This document shows, piece after piece, positions 1 to 15,941 of a stretch of 64,000 nucleotides of DNA. The translations under genes and the position numbers were made by a program. Source of the DNA: Malania oleifera (lineage: Eukaryota; Streptophyta; Magnoliopsida; Santalales; Ximeniaceae); contig NC_080426.1 in NCBI RefSeq assembly GCF_029873635.1, positions 51,660,093 through 51,724,092 of the forward strand. The letters are read 5' to 3'. The notes below the pieces were generated by a model. The model was not told where the DNA came from, ran no database searches, and worked only from the letters and a program-made list of their open reading frames with translations. Within the stretch, counting starts at the first letter, position 1; each line of letters begins with the position of its first letter.

Positions 1-268
1 GGGTGCGGTTTGTTTGTACCGGTTGGAGACCGGTTCAACCGAGGGACTAAGAATCTTCAACTTTATTGCTGTAATATTCAATGTGGAGAAAATTTTAATT
101 TTAATATATCTTTTTGGTAAAGGCTATTTTAGTCATTTAAATTATTAGCCTTTTCAATAAGTGTCCTAATTTAAAGATGGGATAGGATAGCAACCTTAGC
201 CAATCCAATTTAGTATAGTCCAATTCAGTCCGGCCCTATAAGCCACAGCCACCAAACCAAATGCACCC
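1..268. repeat. Possible hAT-like MITE at the window edge
   Basis: The window opens with GGGTGCGGTTTG, and bases 257-268 are the near inverse (reverse complement GGGTGCATTTGG), so this 268-bp piece looks like a short non-autonomous DNA transposon. There is no coding potential. The left target duplication falls outside the window, so the class call is tentative. Confidence 0.35.
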
Positions 269-2329
269 TAAGGCTTTAACCATAGAAAATTGGCCTTAGA
301 TGAAAAATTGACTACCGTGATTCAGCTAGTTATGCAGCTTTTTATAAGAGCATAAATAACTACTAAAGGAGAATCAAACAGACAAATCGTACCAAAGGAA
401 GCTTGAGTAAGAAAACAACACTAGGGGAAGTGAAGCAAAACAATATAGAATGAGCCAAGAAATGATCAATGGAATAACACAAGAAGTGCAATAGTATTAA
501 AAATAATGTCTCTCATGCCTAGAATACTACGCATCAAACCTAAATTCAACTCCTTACAAACTTAATATAAACTAAATTTAACTCCTAATTGAGTTAGGAA
601 TGCAATAATTTTAACCTTTATCTCTTCATTGGGTGAGGTTTCTACCATCTGAGCGACATTAGTTGTGATTTTCTAAGTTTTAAACACTTATTAGCGAGTT
701 TCTAGGTCTATAATATTGAAATTTATGAAAGCATAACATTTAAATGCATTTCTTATACTTATGTGGTTGGTAGAATCTTACAATGCTATGCATAGAACAC
801 CAATTTGAACAAGATCTAATGGGATATTACTCTACAAAAAAAATTAAAAAATGTTTAGCATCTACCATTCAAAAAGAATAAAAGAAACTCCAAATAAGGA
901 AAGAAACTAAAATTATGCCAAACAAACAAAGAAGCAAAACCATACAAGGATGTTTTGTCTACCTCGCTTTGAAAGCGGGAGGAATACTTCGGCTAAATGC
1001 CTACCCAATTCACTACTTTGACATATGAGGAAAACACAAAAAAATGAAGCATGCCTCTCTAACCAGTGTAATATGTCTCACAACAATACAAGCTCTTTCA
1101 AATTCAACGGTTTCTTTTATTTCATTCTATTAATTAAATATGTTCTGCCTAGAAAAGATAGGCGATAAATTTCTCTACCTAAAATAATAAAAATTAGCAT
1201 TCACTAGATTAGGTGAACTTCATATGAATGAACAGAAGATATTTATGGATAACAGAGAGTGCACACATTAAATTTGTTTTGTTAACATCATAAATTAAGC
1301 CAAGAAAGGATTGTAATACACACAATAATCAACCCAACCGCAGATAAAGGATGAGGATTGCATTAGATAGCTGACTCCAGACATAAAACTTTGTTGGATC
1401 AATAATGTGGATGCTTGTAGGACGCAGGTTTAAAGTATTTTGGAGGGTCCAATTGACATGCATCCAGTATGAATTCCTTTCTTCTATCACTTAGGAGTGC
1501 GCGAGATGAAAGGCTCACGCCTGCCCAGTTTCAAAGGTCAAGGGAGCTAAGTTATACCTCAGGTTAATTAACTTAAAATTCAAAAAACACTTCTCAAATT
1601 AGCTAATATTTTTTTTTATGTACAAAGACTGAAGTCATTAAGGGCACCAAAGGGTGTACAAAATAGAAACAAGAAAAATCACCCTGTCAAGAAAATCGAG
1701 AATTGTGCAAGTGTCTACCATGTACAAGTCATAATACCAACTGTTCAAGAAAAAAATTCACTAACAATTATCAGTAGGAAGGCTCAAAACAGCTCTTTTA
1801 GACATGAAATTTGGATTAACATAACTTTCATGGCCAAAGAAGCCTATTGATAAACACTATACTGTCAACTATCAAACCAAACAAATCCAAATAAAATAAA
1901 ATAAAATAATACAATAGTCATTTAGAACGAAACATTCCATTAAACTAGTAGTGTCAACCTCATATTTTATGTACCCAGGACTGATGGATGACTAGCTCAT
2001 TTAAAATGAGGAAAAAAAAAAATTAGTGCCTAGTGTAAATGTTAATAATGCTATCTTGTAATCTATGAAAGAGTACCGTAGCAACTTCAACAAAGATAAC
2101 TATCAACTGAACACAAAATTAAATAAGAAATATATTGAAGAATCTAGCAGTTTGCAAATTATATTGTCATGTTAGATGAAAGTGGAGGTGGAATAGAATC
2201 TAAGTTGGGATTATGGGGAGAAGCTTTAGAATATACAAGTTTTAAGCTATTAAATTCAGGAAAAAAATACAAAATATATCAAATGATTTTAGTCACTCTA
2301 AATCTAGGAGGGTAGTAGAGAAAATATTA
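269..2329. other. AT-rich non-coding stretch, probably intron or 3' flank of the E2 gene
   Basis: No convincing reading frame, RNA gene or recognisable transposon domain was seen. I looked on the minus strand for the remaining E2 exons (the HPN and catalytic-Cys region and the C-terminus) and did not find them. The stretch is therefore either a long intron of that gene or unrelated flanking sequence. Confidence 0.4.
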
Positions 2330-2900
2330 AACTAGATAACCAAGAAATTCTTAGATTTCGATGCCTTAGATCTATTATGCAAGTCTTAGAAAAAATTGAA
2401 GAAGATGCACTACATAGAGTTAAAGCATCTTGAATTAAATAGAGAAGTGTTTCGGGCATGTGGTGGGATAGTAGAATATTATTAAAACTAAAAGAAAAGT
2501 TCAACAACTTAGAAACAACGTATCCACAAAGTAAAGATTGTAGAAATGAGAATGCTAAGATGGATGCGTAAGCTCTACAAGATAAATTAAACAATAAATC
2601 CATTTGTTGTAAGATAGAAATAGCACCTGCAAACGATATGATAAGAGACGGGTGAATAAGATGGGATCAGCACTTGCAATATAGACCAAATAATACATCG
2701 GTGTGAGGGGTGATGCTTGTTGTTAGTGTAGGAGGGTGAGTGATAGACCTAGAATAACTTAGACTGAGATAGTGAATAAGGGTTTGACGGCACTTCAATT
2801 TTCTAAGGATATTGCCCCAGATTCTGCAAAAATGTCAAAAGAATATTCATGTAGCCAACCCTACCTAATGAGACTTTAAAGCTTGTGCGGTTATATATAG
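2330..2900 (+). pseudogene. RTE-clade LINE fragment: C-terminal end of reverse transcriptase
   Basis: Conceptual plus-strand translation, across stops and shifts, shows the typical end of plant RTE-type reverse transcriptases: KFRFLGSIMQ, then KIEEDALHRVKAS, then an RILLKLKEKF-like block, a decayed RNENAKMDA block (consensus MRMLRWM), PRITxTEIVNKGLTALQ-like sequence, and NIHVANPT near 2840-2870. The upstream endonuclease and catalytic RT parts are absent, as expected for a 5'-truncated LINE insertion. It sits between E2 exon 2 and the window edge, on the strand opposite to that gene. It belongs to the same clade as the RTE copies near 22.3-24.1 kb and 58.4-60.4 kb. Confidence 0.65.
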
Positions 2901-3114
2901 ATTTCCAATATTTTCAATTGTGAAATACCATGAAGCCATTACAATTTTTTCCTTGTGATGTAGCTAATTCCTGCTATCCTAAGTAAAGTTTACAAAAATA
3001 AAGAAGAAGAATATAAGGGTAAGGTTTTCTAACACCTCTAGCTTGTGCAGAATTTTCAATAACTTAATCACCCAGGTAGGAGTCCATCTTCTAAGGTTGC
3101 TTATCCACACATTA

Positions 3115-6854
<3,740 letters not shown>

Positions 6855-6869
6855 GCCTGAAACCTAGCT

Positions 6870-7250
6870 CCGAAACCAAGATCGTCCTCGATTACAGACA
6901 CAAATTGCAAAAATGATAGAAGCAAATTAAAAGAACACCATACCTAAGAAGTGAGAAATTCAAAAGTTGTCCTTTTCCAGTTTTTCAGGTCCGATAACGC
7001 GGCGAGATGTTGCTTGGGGATGTATTGACCTTTTTTTCTTTATTACATGAGCGGCTCGGGTTTGACGGCCACTCAGCCAACCTCTGCGATTGGTGGTTCT
7101 GTTCGGTTCGGGCCTCGCCTCGCATGTGGTGGGTCGGGTTAACCGTTACCCCAAAAGGATTTCGGGCTATTTTTAAATTAAAAAGTTATTATTTTTATTA
7201 TTATATCCTTTTAGAGAATAAATGAAAAAAAAAAAAAAAATTTTGGGTTA
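6870..7250 (-). promoter_or_regulatory. Likely promoter and 5'-UTR region of the E2 gene
   Basis: This lies immediately upstream of the E2 start codon. It is locally GC-richer around 6985-7150 than its surroundings, consistent with a housekeeping promoter or leader. No defined TATA box or transcription start could be fixed. Confidence 0.35.
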
Positions 7251-8841
7251 TGAAGGTATTTTAAGAATTTAAAAAAATCAACCCACTTGCCGTAGGTCAG
7301 GTTAGCCTAATAAGCAAGTTTGCCTTCAACATAATTTTATTTATTGGCATCTCGACTCAAAAAAAATTTATTTTTATTATTTTTTTTATTGCTATATACT
7401 TTTCAAAATTTAATAAATCGATGGAAAATCTATTTAAAGAATTTGAAATATCAATCCAAAATAATTGTCAAATGAGATAATTTCACATTTGTTAGTAATT
7501 GATTGAAGTAATAGAGGGGATGAAAATTTAGAAAATGTTCTTAATGTTTATTCTAGGATCTTAAATAAATTTTTCAAATTTTCTTATTGTTGATGTTTTT
7601 TTTAAAAATGAAGAAAAGGTCAATTTTTTATAAAAAAAAAATTGCATAACTATGATCATGATTAGTGTGATTATCCAGTTTAAAATTGGTTCAGTGTAAT
7701 TAATAGTATTATATTAACATCGTTTATATGGATCTAACATGCAACAAATGTCAAGTTAATCATTCCTAGTAAAGAGGGTTTATGTTGCTTAAGTGAGATA
7801 AGTTTTCCTACAAAAAAAATTTGAAAAAAGATATGCTCAAGTCAAATGTGTGAGTCTTCTACTTTATTAACGCATTAGAATAATGTTTATGTTAAGTATT
7901 TATGTTATAAAAATAACAATTTTTAATATATGCATACAATTTTTAAGGATTTGTTAAATCCCCCCTAGCTTTCTTTGTCTTTTTAGCGATTGTGTGTGTA
8001 ATACCTGCGAATTGTTATAAACATAAATTGGGAATTTATATCATTAAAATAAACTATTTAAATTAAACTACTTAGGTTGGAATATTGATATTAAATTATG
8101 ACAATACTTGTATGATTATATTTATATATATATATATATATATTAATTAGAATAATTTTTAAAAATTACTATAGATAGAAATGAGGACTAAACAAGTCAT
8201 TGGTACAAAATTTTCATAAAATATCATTATGGGGGTGGGTTTGGATTTGGACCTAAACGTAGGCCCTTGGACTTACGACCCGTGGAATTCGATTTAGTGT
8301 TCGGGAGTCCTGACACATGGCCTTGGGCTTGCTTGGTCTCTCTGTGTTTTGATAACCCACACAACAACACATGTGAAAATCACACCTCCCTGCGTGAAGA
8401 ATTGTATTCTCTCGTTTTTTTGTGAAATTATAGGATTTTAATTATCGTGAGCTCACATATAGTTCTTTTAGTTGAAAACTAAAGAACACATAATCAACAT
8501 ACCTTGATCAGTCAGGATATAAACTATAGTATTTGGTAAGAAGACTTGTATTATTATAATCCATGCCCCACTCCCCATTAAAGTAGCTATATAAATATAA
8601 TATACAACTAAGGCACTCTCATACTTATAGATCATCATCGGATGGTCTCCTAAAAATAAAACTTTAATTAGTATATAAGAATTATTATTAATTAACTAAT
8701 AATATATCAGTATTAATATAATATAAATTATAAATTATTAACTATAATATAAGACACGTGACCTTGGAAGCTTAAGAGATTTCAAATCCACAAAGAACTC
8801 CTCCCCCACTTTCTCACCCTCTCTTTCTCTCACTTTCTCCT

Positions 8842-8876
<35 letters not shown>

Positions 8877-9400
8877 ATTTTCCTTCTCCATTTTTCCTTC
8901 CTGCAAATCGGAATAAAAAACGAACGCCATTTCCGATCTCACTTCGCATCTCTGAACGTTTTAACCGGCAGTGATCTTCGTTGTTTGGAACATTGTAAGC
9001 TCACACTCTGAAACAACCTCTAAGAGCGCAAGCCTAAGGGGGAAACTCTTATAGTCAGATGTTATTGTAAAGTAGTCCGGTAGTTTTACTACGTGAATTT
9101 AATTAGATTTAATGTTATTTAAATATGCTCGATTTAAATTATGGTGAGTATTTTGAAGCTTATTCACATCTATGTTTAGTTTTATTTAAAAAATCTAGAC
9201 TCGGGTTAAATTAACTGCAGAGATTAGATTACTATTAGATTTTGTAAAAAGATTTAAAATTAAATAACTGCAAGTAGTTGGAATTATCCAATTTTTTTTG
9301 GAATATTTCATAATTAAATCAAACTACAGAGATTTGATTTTATTAGGTTTTTTTTTTAATATAATGAAATTAAAATAAATAGGTAGAATTGATTATACCC
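7251..9400. other. AT-rich intergenic DNA with microsatellites
   Basis: No gene was recognised. The stretch includes an (AT)n run at about 8120-8142, a CACGTG G-box at 8755-8760 followed by a pyrimidine-rich leader-like tract, and a (CT)n microsatellite at about 8848-8874. The 8750-9060 part resembles a plant promoter/5' leader or LTR end, but no reading frame follows it. Confidence 0.45.
8848..8874. repeat. (CT)n microsatellite
   Basis: An uninterrupted CT dinucleotide run lies inside a longer pyrimidine-rich stretch (about 8800-8900). Confidence 0.85.
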
Positions 9401-9419
9401 GCGTCTTTATACATATAAA

Positions 9420-10760
9420 ATTGCCTTAATACCTTTTCGGTATATTTAGATCAAGAATTCCGTCATTTATATGTTCAATTTGTAGGTCAAGACAATTAAT
9501 TTTTGATCTTTCTTCATCGTTCATCTCAAATTCCGCCATTAAAATAATTAGCAACTTAGTGAAGCTATTCAAACGTCCTAACAAATTCAAATCATCAACA
9601 TAAACAACATCCCTCCGTCAAATATGATAATTCGTCGCTTTGAAATAAAAAAAATGGCTGGACTAATTTTGATCATTTTATCGTCGAATCCCTTCTTTCC
9701 ACAAGGTACTCAGTTAAATCGATTTGTACCACACAGTGCATCCAGATCTGTTTTTAATCCATAAAATAACGTGGAGTTTAATTGAAGTATAAATTTCTAG
9801 ATTTGTTTTTTGTTTTTTTTTGCTGCCAGGCAATTTTTAAAGCTTCAGGGATTTTTATTATGATTTCATTATCAAACGATTCATATAGGTATGCTGTTAT
9901 TACATCCATAAGACGCATGCTCAGTCGTTCAACGACTGCTAGCAAAATTAAGAATCAGAAAGTAATTCCATCCATTACAGGAGAATAGTGGTCCTCTTCA
10001 TCAACCTAATAACGGGTTTCGCTGAAGACATTATGCCACAAGTCTTGCTTTATATCGAGTAATTTCATTATTTTCATTTTGCTTGCGCACAAATATCCAT
10101 TTGTATCTAACAGGTTGGACATCTTTTGGTATTTGGACTACAAGTCCAAAAATTTCTCTTTTTGATAGAGAGTTTAATTCTGATGTGATAGCTTCTTTCC
10201 ATTTTGATCAATTACTTATATATCGACATTCATTAACAGATTTAGGTTCAGGATCCTCATTACTTCATGTAATGTCATTACTTCTAATAATGTCGGCATT
10301 ACTTATAATTTGTTATCTTCTGGTAATGTTAGTAGCTACTACAAATGTGTTACTGACAACAATTTTATTTCTATTTCACATTTTTCTAATGTAATGAATT
10401 GAGATCTCATTATTATTTCCAAGTACCTATCCCTTTCAAGCGGAGTCCTCGTCAAAGGTTTCTTTTCAAGGAGATTTCCTTTTTAGGAGGGTCGGTCCTC
10501 TTAGGAGATTCTCTTCTAAGGGAACTTTATCTTTAGGAGGTTTCATAATGGGAATTTCATTTTCATGAGAAATAAGATTATGAATATCGAATGGATTATT
10601 CATCTATGTAACCTCTTATTTAGTGTTTACAAATTTCAATTTTCTCCTTTTAGGAGTTTTATGTTTCCCACCCAAAAGCCTTCCATGCTTAACTTGCGGT
10701 TTAGATTTATTAGCTAACTTTTGTCCTTCAAGAACATCAATTCGTGTTAAAATATTTGCG
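9420..10760 (-). pseudogene. Highly decayed Copia (Ty1) pol remnant
   Basis: Minus-strand translation shows collinear Copia blocks in the expected order from right to left: a basic connector (VKHGRLLGGKHKTPKR-like) near 10670-10720, WKEAITSELNSL near 10190, YKWIFVRK near 10090-10120, [14 protein letters not shown] near 10035-10075, MDVITAYLYESFDNE near 9870-9920, and the RT active-site block VVYVDDLNLLG near 9580-9615. Frames change between blocks and stops interrupt them, so no protein is possible. It is clearly older than the Sirevirus that follows. The 10760-11330 stretch may hold the integrase/gag side but is too decayed to assign. Confidence 0.75.
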
Positions 10761-11400
10761 GCAGTTAGGAAGATTTAGTATGACCATTGGGATCTGCAAG
10801 AAAATCTTGTAACCTAATTTTGCAACTCCCCTTGCACTTTATTATATGCTGGACTTCAAATTTTCACGGTGATTTGTATCAAAACGATCTAAATGAGTTG
10901 AGCTACATGGCCTTCCAGGTTGATTGCATGTGTTTTTTAGACCATGATTTTTCCTCTCCTATGTGGAAATACTTGCTTCATTACATAAGAATTAGTTCCT
11001 TGAGAAAATAGTACGCATGAAATCAATTGAGAAAAATAATCTGATATCTTTTTAGTGGCTGACCCACAAGTGAATATTTCCCAATGATTCTTCGCATCAT
11101 TACATCTTTAGGATGTATAAGATAATCATGTCAAAGATTAAATCACTTTTGGTTATTGCACTTCTGATGCAAGACCTTATATAATTTTACTGTTTTAATC
11201 TTTGTATAATACAAACTAGAAAATAAAGTTGACAATTTTTCTAAATTTTGTTTCTTCTAAAAATTACTGAAGTAATATTAAGAAATTGTTTACTACCTTT
11301 ATTTGTAGTTTCAATGTGATATAATTGATTATCCCACTTATGGGGGCCATCCCTCTTCCAGGGGTTATCCCTCTTTTGGGGGATCATATCCTCACGTCTC
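10761..11400. other. Unassigned, probably remainder of the decayed Copia element
   Basis: No clear domain could be read. Open stretches here are short, with no family match that I recognise. Confidence 0.35.
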
Positions 11401-11499
11401 GACACTAGTGATAATGTCAATTATGGCCACAAATATGCTCACGACTATACATGCAACCTCGTCATCGACCATGAACTGTGTTCATATTCACTTTAGGGA

Positions 11500-12124
11500 A
11501 TATGGTCAAATTTTTGACCGAGGGATATTTCGGTCGACCAGGGTCTTTTGAACTACCTAGTTCGGTCGATCAGGTGGTCAAAATGTAAAGGGTTTCGGTC
11601 GACCAGGGCCTTGGTCAACTGTTGACCCAGGCATGGTTTCGATCAATTAGGCCAAAATGAATTGAATGTGCTAGTCGATCGAAACTGCACCATGTGTGCA
11701 TTTCGGTCCAATCTTGAAGCATATAAACCCTATTCAAGTGCCTAACAAACAAATGTGTATATGTGTGTGTCCTAGGGTCACTTGGGGTCTAATTTGAAGA
11801 CACCGAAAAAGTCTGGTGTCGGTCGACCGAAATACGCCCTAAGGTCATGCTAAGGTCATTTTGCATTATAATTTGATTTGAACTTACAAGATAAATCATG
11901 CATGTGTTGTATGTGCTTATTACAAATCAAATGTCCTAATTACTATTACAAACCAAATAGACCACTAAATATATTACAACTGAAAATACGAACTGGTCTT
12001 AAAGCTTTGAGCTTTCTTGTGCCATTGATGATATGCTAATATGAACTTGCATATGAGCTAAATATTTATTAAATACAGGAGTATTTGTCATTATCAAAAC
12101 CGGGCGTGACCTATAAGGTCAACA
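11500..12124 (-). repeat. Truncated 3' LTR of the Sirevirus-type element
   Basis: The right end is precise: GGTCAACA at 12117-12124 sits directly before TTCTCCCCCTTTTTGATGA, the reverse complement of the polypurine tract, so the LTR (minus strand) begins TGTTGACC. The segment carries repeated CGGTCGACC motifs and matches in organisation the right half of the solo LTR at 39807-41893. The outer half with the GTTCGGCC block is missing, so the left boundary is approximate. Confidence 0.65.
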
Positions 12125-12702
12125 TTCTCCCCCTTTTTGATGATGACAAGTACAATTGACAAAATATAGGGTTAAGCCCAAGAAGGCTCCCCCTCACAAG
12201 ATGCATCCAATGTATTCCCATTATTTTACCTCTTTCCATCTCCCCCTTTTGGCAACAGTAAAAAGGGTCATTGGAATTAAAATCCTAGGCAATGGGTGTT
12301 TAGTACATTTATACAAGAGTAATTTTGGAAAGAATTTTTAAAAAATTTTGGCAGAGTGCCGTTTGTAAATCAGACTTTCCAAAAGTAAACCTGGATAAAT
12401 GTGACCTGTTTGAGTTTAAAATGTCCTAGCAATGTATCCACAACGACTCAAACAGTTCAGTATGGTCCAATGCAACAAATAAACTATCAATATGAGCATG
12501 AATTGGACAAGGTGTACACCATAGATGATAATCACTATAATCATGCAATAGATATATGTATAACATATGCACACAATCAACAAACAACTTTCACAAAGTC
12601 TGAAGCAAGAAGATAAGTCAACAATAGAATTAGTTGCAAGACTTGGAAAGTTTTCATAAAAGAGCTCCCTCTGAATTTATACAAGTTATGAAGCATTTAA
12701 GT

Positions 12703-15700
12703 TTAGGAAGCTTCTCTACTATGCATTAAGCCTAACTCACGTCTAATTTGTATGAACCCATCCTCGGGTAGTGGTTTAGTGAAAATACCAGCCCACTGTT
12801 CATTGGTGCATACAAACTCAAGAGCCACATCTCCTTTTTGCACATGATCACGAAGAAAATGATGTCTAATCTCGATATGTTTAGTTCGTGAATGTGAGAT
12901 GGGATTTTTAGAGATGTTAATTGCACTAGTGTTATCACATTTAATCGGTATTGTTTCATAGTGCAATCCAAAATCTACAAGTTGTTGTTTCATATAGAGA
13001 GTTTGGGCATAACAACTTCCAGCCGCAATATATTCAGTTTCGGCTGTGGATAAGGCAACTGAGTTTTGTTTCTTAGAGAACCAAAAAATAAAAGATTGTC
13101 CTAAGTAATGACAAGTGCCGCTAATGCTTTTTCTATCAACCTTACTACCGGCAAAGTTAGCATCAGTGTAACTAACAATCTCAAAGGTAGTATGCTTAGG
13201 GTACCACAATCCTAACTCTATAGTCCTAACTAGATACCTAAAGATTTGTTTAACAGCTTTTAGATGAGATTCCTTTAGGGCAGCCTGAAATCTAGCACAC
13301 ATCCAAACGCTAAACATAATGTCAGGCCTACTAACAGTGAGATATAGGAGACTCTCAATCATGCCACGATATAATTTTACGTCAACAGGAATTCCTTGCT
13401 CATCTTTATCAAGTTTAATGGAAGAGTTCATAGGTGTACCAAGAATTTTACAATCTTCCATATTAAATTTCTTTAGCAAGTCCCTAATGTATTTAGATTG
13501 GCATATGAAAGTTCCATGATTAGCTTACTTAATTTGTATACCTAAGAAGAAACTAAGTTCACCCATCATGCTCATTAGGAATTCACTTTGCATGCATTTG
13601 GCAAACTCATTACACAACTCATCATTAGTTGCTCCAAAAATGATATCGTCCACATAAATCTGAACAAGGAGCATATCATCATTTTTGGATTTGATGAAGA
13701 GTGTAGTGTCAATTCTGCCACGGGTAAACCCATTTTCTAGTAGAAAACCACTACGCCTCTCATACCAAGCTCTAGGAGCTTGTTTCAACCCATACAAGGC
13801 TTTAGACAACCGGTAAACATGATTGGGATATTCATGATTCTCAAAACCGGGTGGTTCTTCTATGTATACCTCTTCATTAATGTAGTCATTTAGAAATGCG
13901 CTTTTAACATCAATTTGAAACAATTTAAAATTTTTAAAAGTGGCAAAGACAAGTAGCATACGAATGGCTTCTAATCTAGCAACAAGAGCATATGTTTCAT
14001 CAAAGTCAATCCCTTCCTGTTGGTTATACCCTTGGGCAACTAGTCTAGCTTTGTTCCTAGTTACTACCCCATTCTCATCTTTCTTATTTCTATATACCCA
14101 TTTAGTTCCAATGATGGTGTACTCATTAGGCCTAGGAACTAAGGTCCATACTTTACTTCTTTCAAATTGATTAAGCTCTTCTTGCATGGACATTACCCAA
14201 GACTCATCTTTTATGGCTTCTTTAATATTTTTAGGTTATTCTTGGGATAAGAAAGCGGAATGATTCACTATATTTCTCAAGGAGGATCTTGTGGCTACAC
14301 CACTGGATGGTTTGCCTATGATTTGATCTATAGGATGACTTCTAATGTATTTCCAATCTCAAGGTAACTCCTGATTTCCATTTTCATTATCTTCAAGTGA
14401 TTTTTCATTTGCTTCTTGATTTTCACTTGCATTGTTTTCAATAGACGTTTTCTCTAAGCATTTTCTAATATCAATATCATCTTCATCATCTTTATTAGAA
14501 AATGGATTAGACTCATTAAACACAACATGAATAGATTCAATCACAGTTAAAGTTCTTTTATTGAAAACCCTATATGCTTTACTATTAAGTGTATAGCCTA
14601 GGAAGATGTCTTCATCAGATTTAGAGTCAAATTTTCCTAGATGATCATTATCTCTAAGCACAAAGCATTTACAACCAAACACATGAAAATAGAAAATATT
14701 AGGCTTATGGTTGTTCCACAATTCATAAGGGGTTTTATTGATTGATGGTCTAATTAACACCTTATTCATAACATAGCATGCAGTATTAATAGCCTCAGTC
14801 CAAAAATATTTAGGTAAGTCATGCTCATTCAACATAGTTCTTCCCATTTCTTGCAGTGACCTATTCTTTCCTTCTACTACACCATTTTGTTGAGGTGTCA
14901 TAGGTGCAGAGAAGTTATGTGATATGCCCTCTAAGTCACAATATTTTTCTATGCTTTCATTTTTGAATTTCGTGCCTATATCACTTCTTATGTGAGTAAA
15001 TTTATATCTTTTTTCATTTTGAATTCTCTTGCAAAGTTTGGTGAATTGTTCACATGATTTATTCTTATGTGCAAGAAATAACACCCATGTGAATCTAGAA
15101 AAATCATCCACAATTACAAAAGCATAGGATTTACCACCAAGACTTTGCATAGAATTAGGTCCAAATAAATCTAGGTGAAGCAACTCCAAGGGTCTAGTAG
15201 TAGATATGAATTTCTTTTTCTTAAAACTAGATTTTATTTGCTTACCCATTTGACATGCATCACATATTTTATTCTTTACAACAGACATCTTAGGCAAGCC
15301 TTTAACTAGCTCTTTTCTAACAAGTTTAGATAGTAAATCCATGCTAGCATGTCCTAAATGCCTATGTCATAACCAACTAGCTTCATTTATAGTAGAAAAA
15401 CATGTCACTTGTTGTGAAGCAAGATTTTCAAGAGAGGTAATATAAACATTTTCATGTCTATTAGCAGTAAAGAGCACTTTATGATCTGTTTTATTTTCTA
15501 CTATGCATTTGTCATTTTCAAAAGATACTTTATATCCAATGTCACATAATTGACTTATGCTAAGTAGATTATGCTTTAGTCCATCAACCAACAAACATTT
15601 TCAATAGTAAGAGAGGAATCCTTACCAACCTTACCTACCCCGATGATGCGTCCTTTGGCATTGTCGCCAAATGTTATATAGCCTCCATTTTTGGGAACAA

Positions 15701-15900
15701 TTGAAGTGAATTTTCCCTTGTCGCCGGTCATGTGTCGTGAGCATCCACTATCTAAGTACCACTGATCCTTGGAGGAGGACGATCTTAGGCATACCTGAAA
15801 AATAGGCTAAGTGACTGATGCTGGTCCCCAGATTTTGTTGGGTCCACGGGGGTTAGTAGCAGGATCTCCCTTAACTAACCATACCTTCCTAATTCTAACA
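12703..15900 (-). pseudogene. Sirevirus pol (protease, integrase, RT, RNase H), broken by stops and one frameshift
   Basis: Order from right to left: protease with DSGCSRHMTGD near 15730-15765; a shift near 15597, where ENV-LLVDGL has lost one base; integrase with an HHCC-like head, core residues in LDLFGP and SDIGTKF (consensus SDHGTEF), and PQQNGVVEGKNR; RT with KARLVAQGYNQQ, FQIDVKSAFLN and YVDDIIFG near 13640-13660; RNase H with SYTDANFAGSK and ALSTAETEYIA. The integrase-to-RNase H segments (14359-15594, 13525-14193, 12703-13479) share one frame, separated by stops near 15357, 14357, 14236 and 13522. Several are Trp, Gln or Arg codons converted to stops. The encoded enzymes would copy and integrate the element; this copy cannot make them whole. 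Confidence 0.9.
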
Positions 15901-15941
15901 TGCTTATTCCTAAGTAAACAATCAAATTGAATGTGACCAAT

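Noticed and set aside
8750..9060. Promoter-like stretch with G-box and CT-rich leader
   Set aside because: No coding sequence follows in either strand, and it may equally be a decayed LTR; left as descriptive only.
9782..9988. Plus-strand frame over the Copia remnant
   Set aside because: It is antisense to the RT block MDVITAYLYESF and simply reflects its opposite strand.
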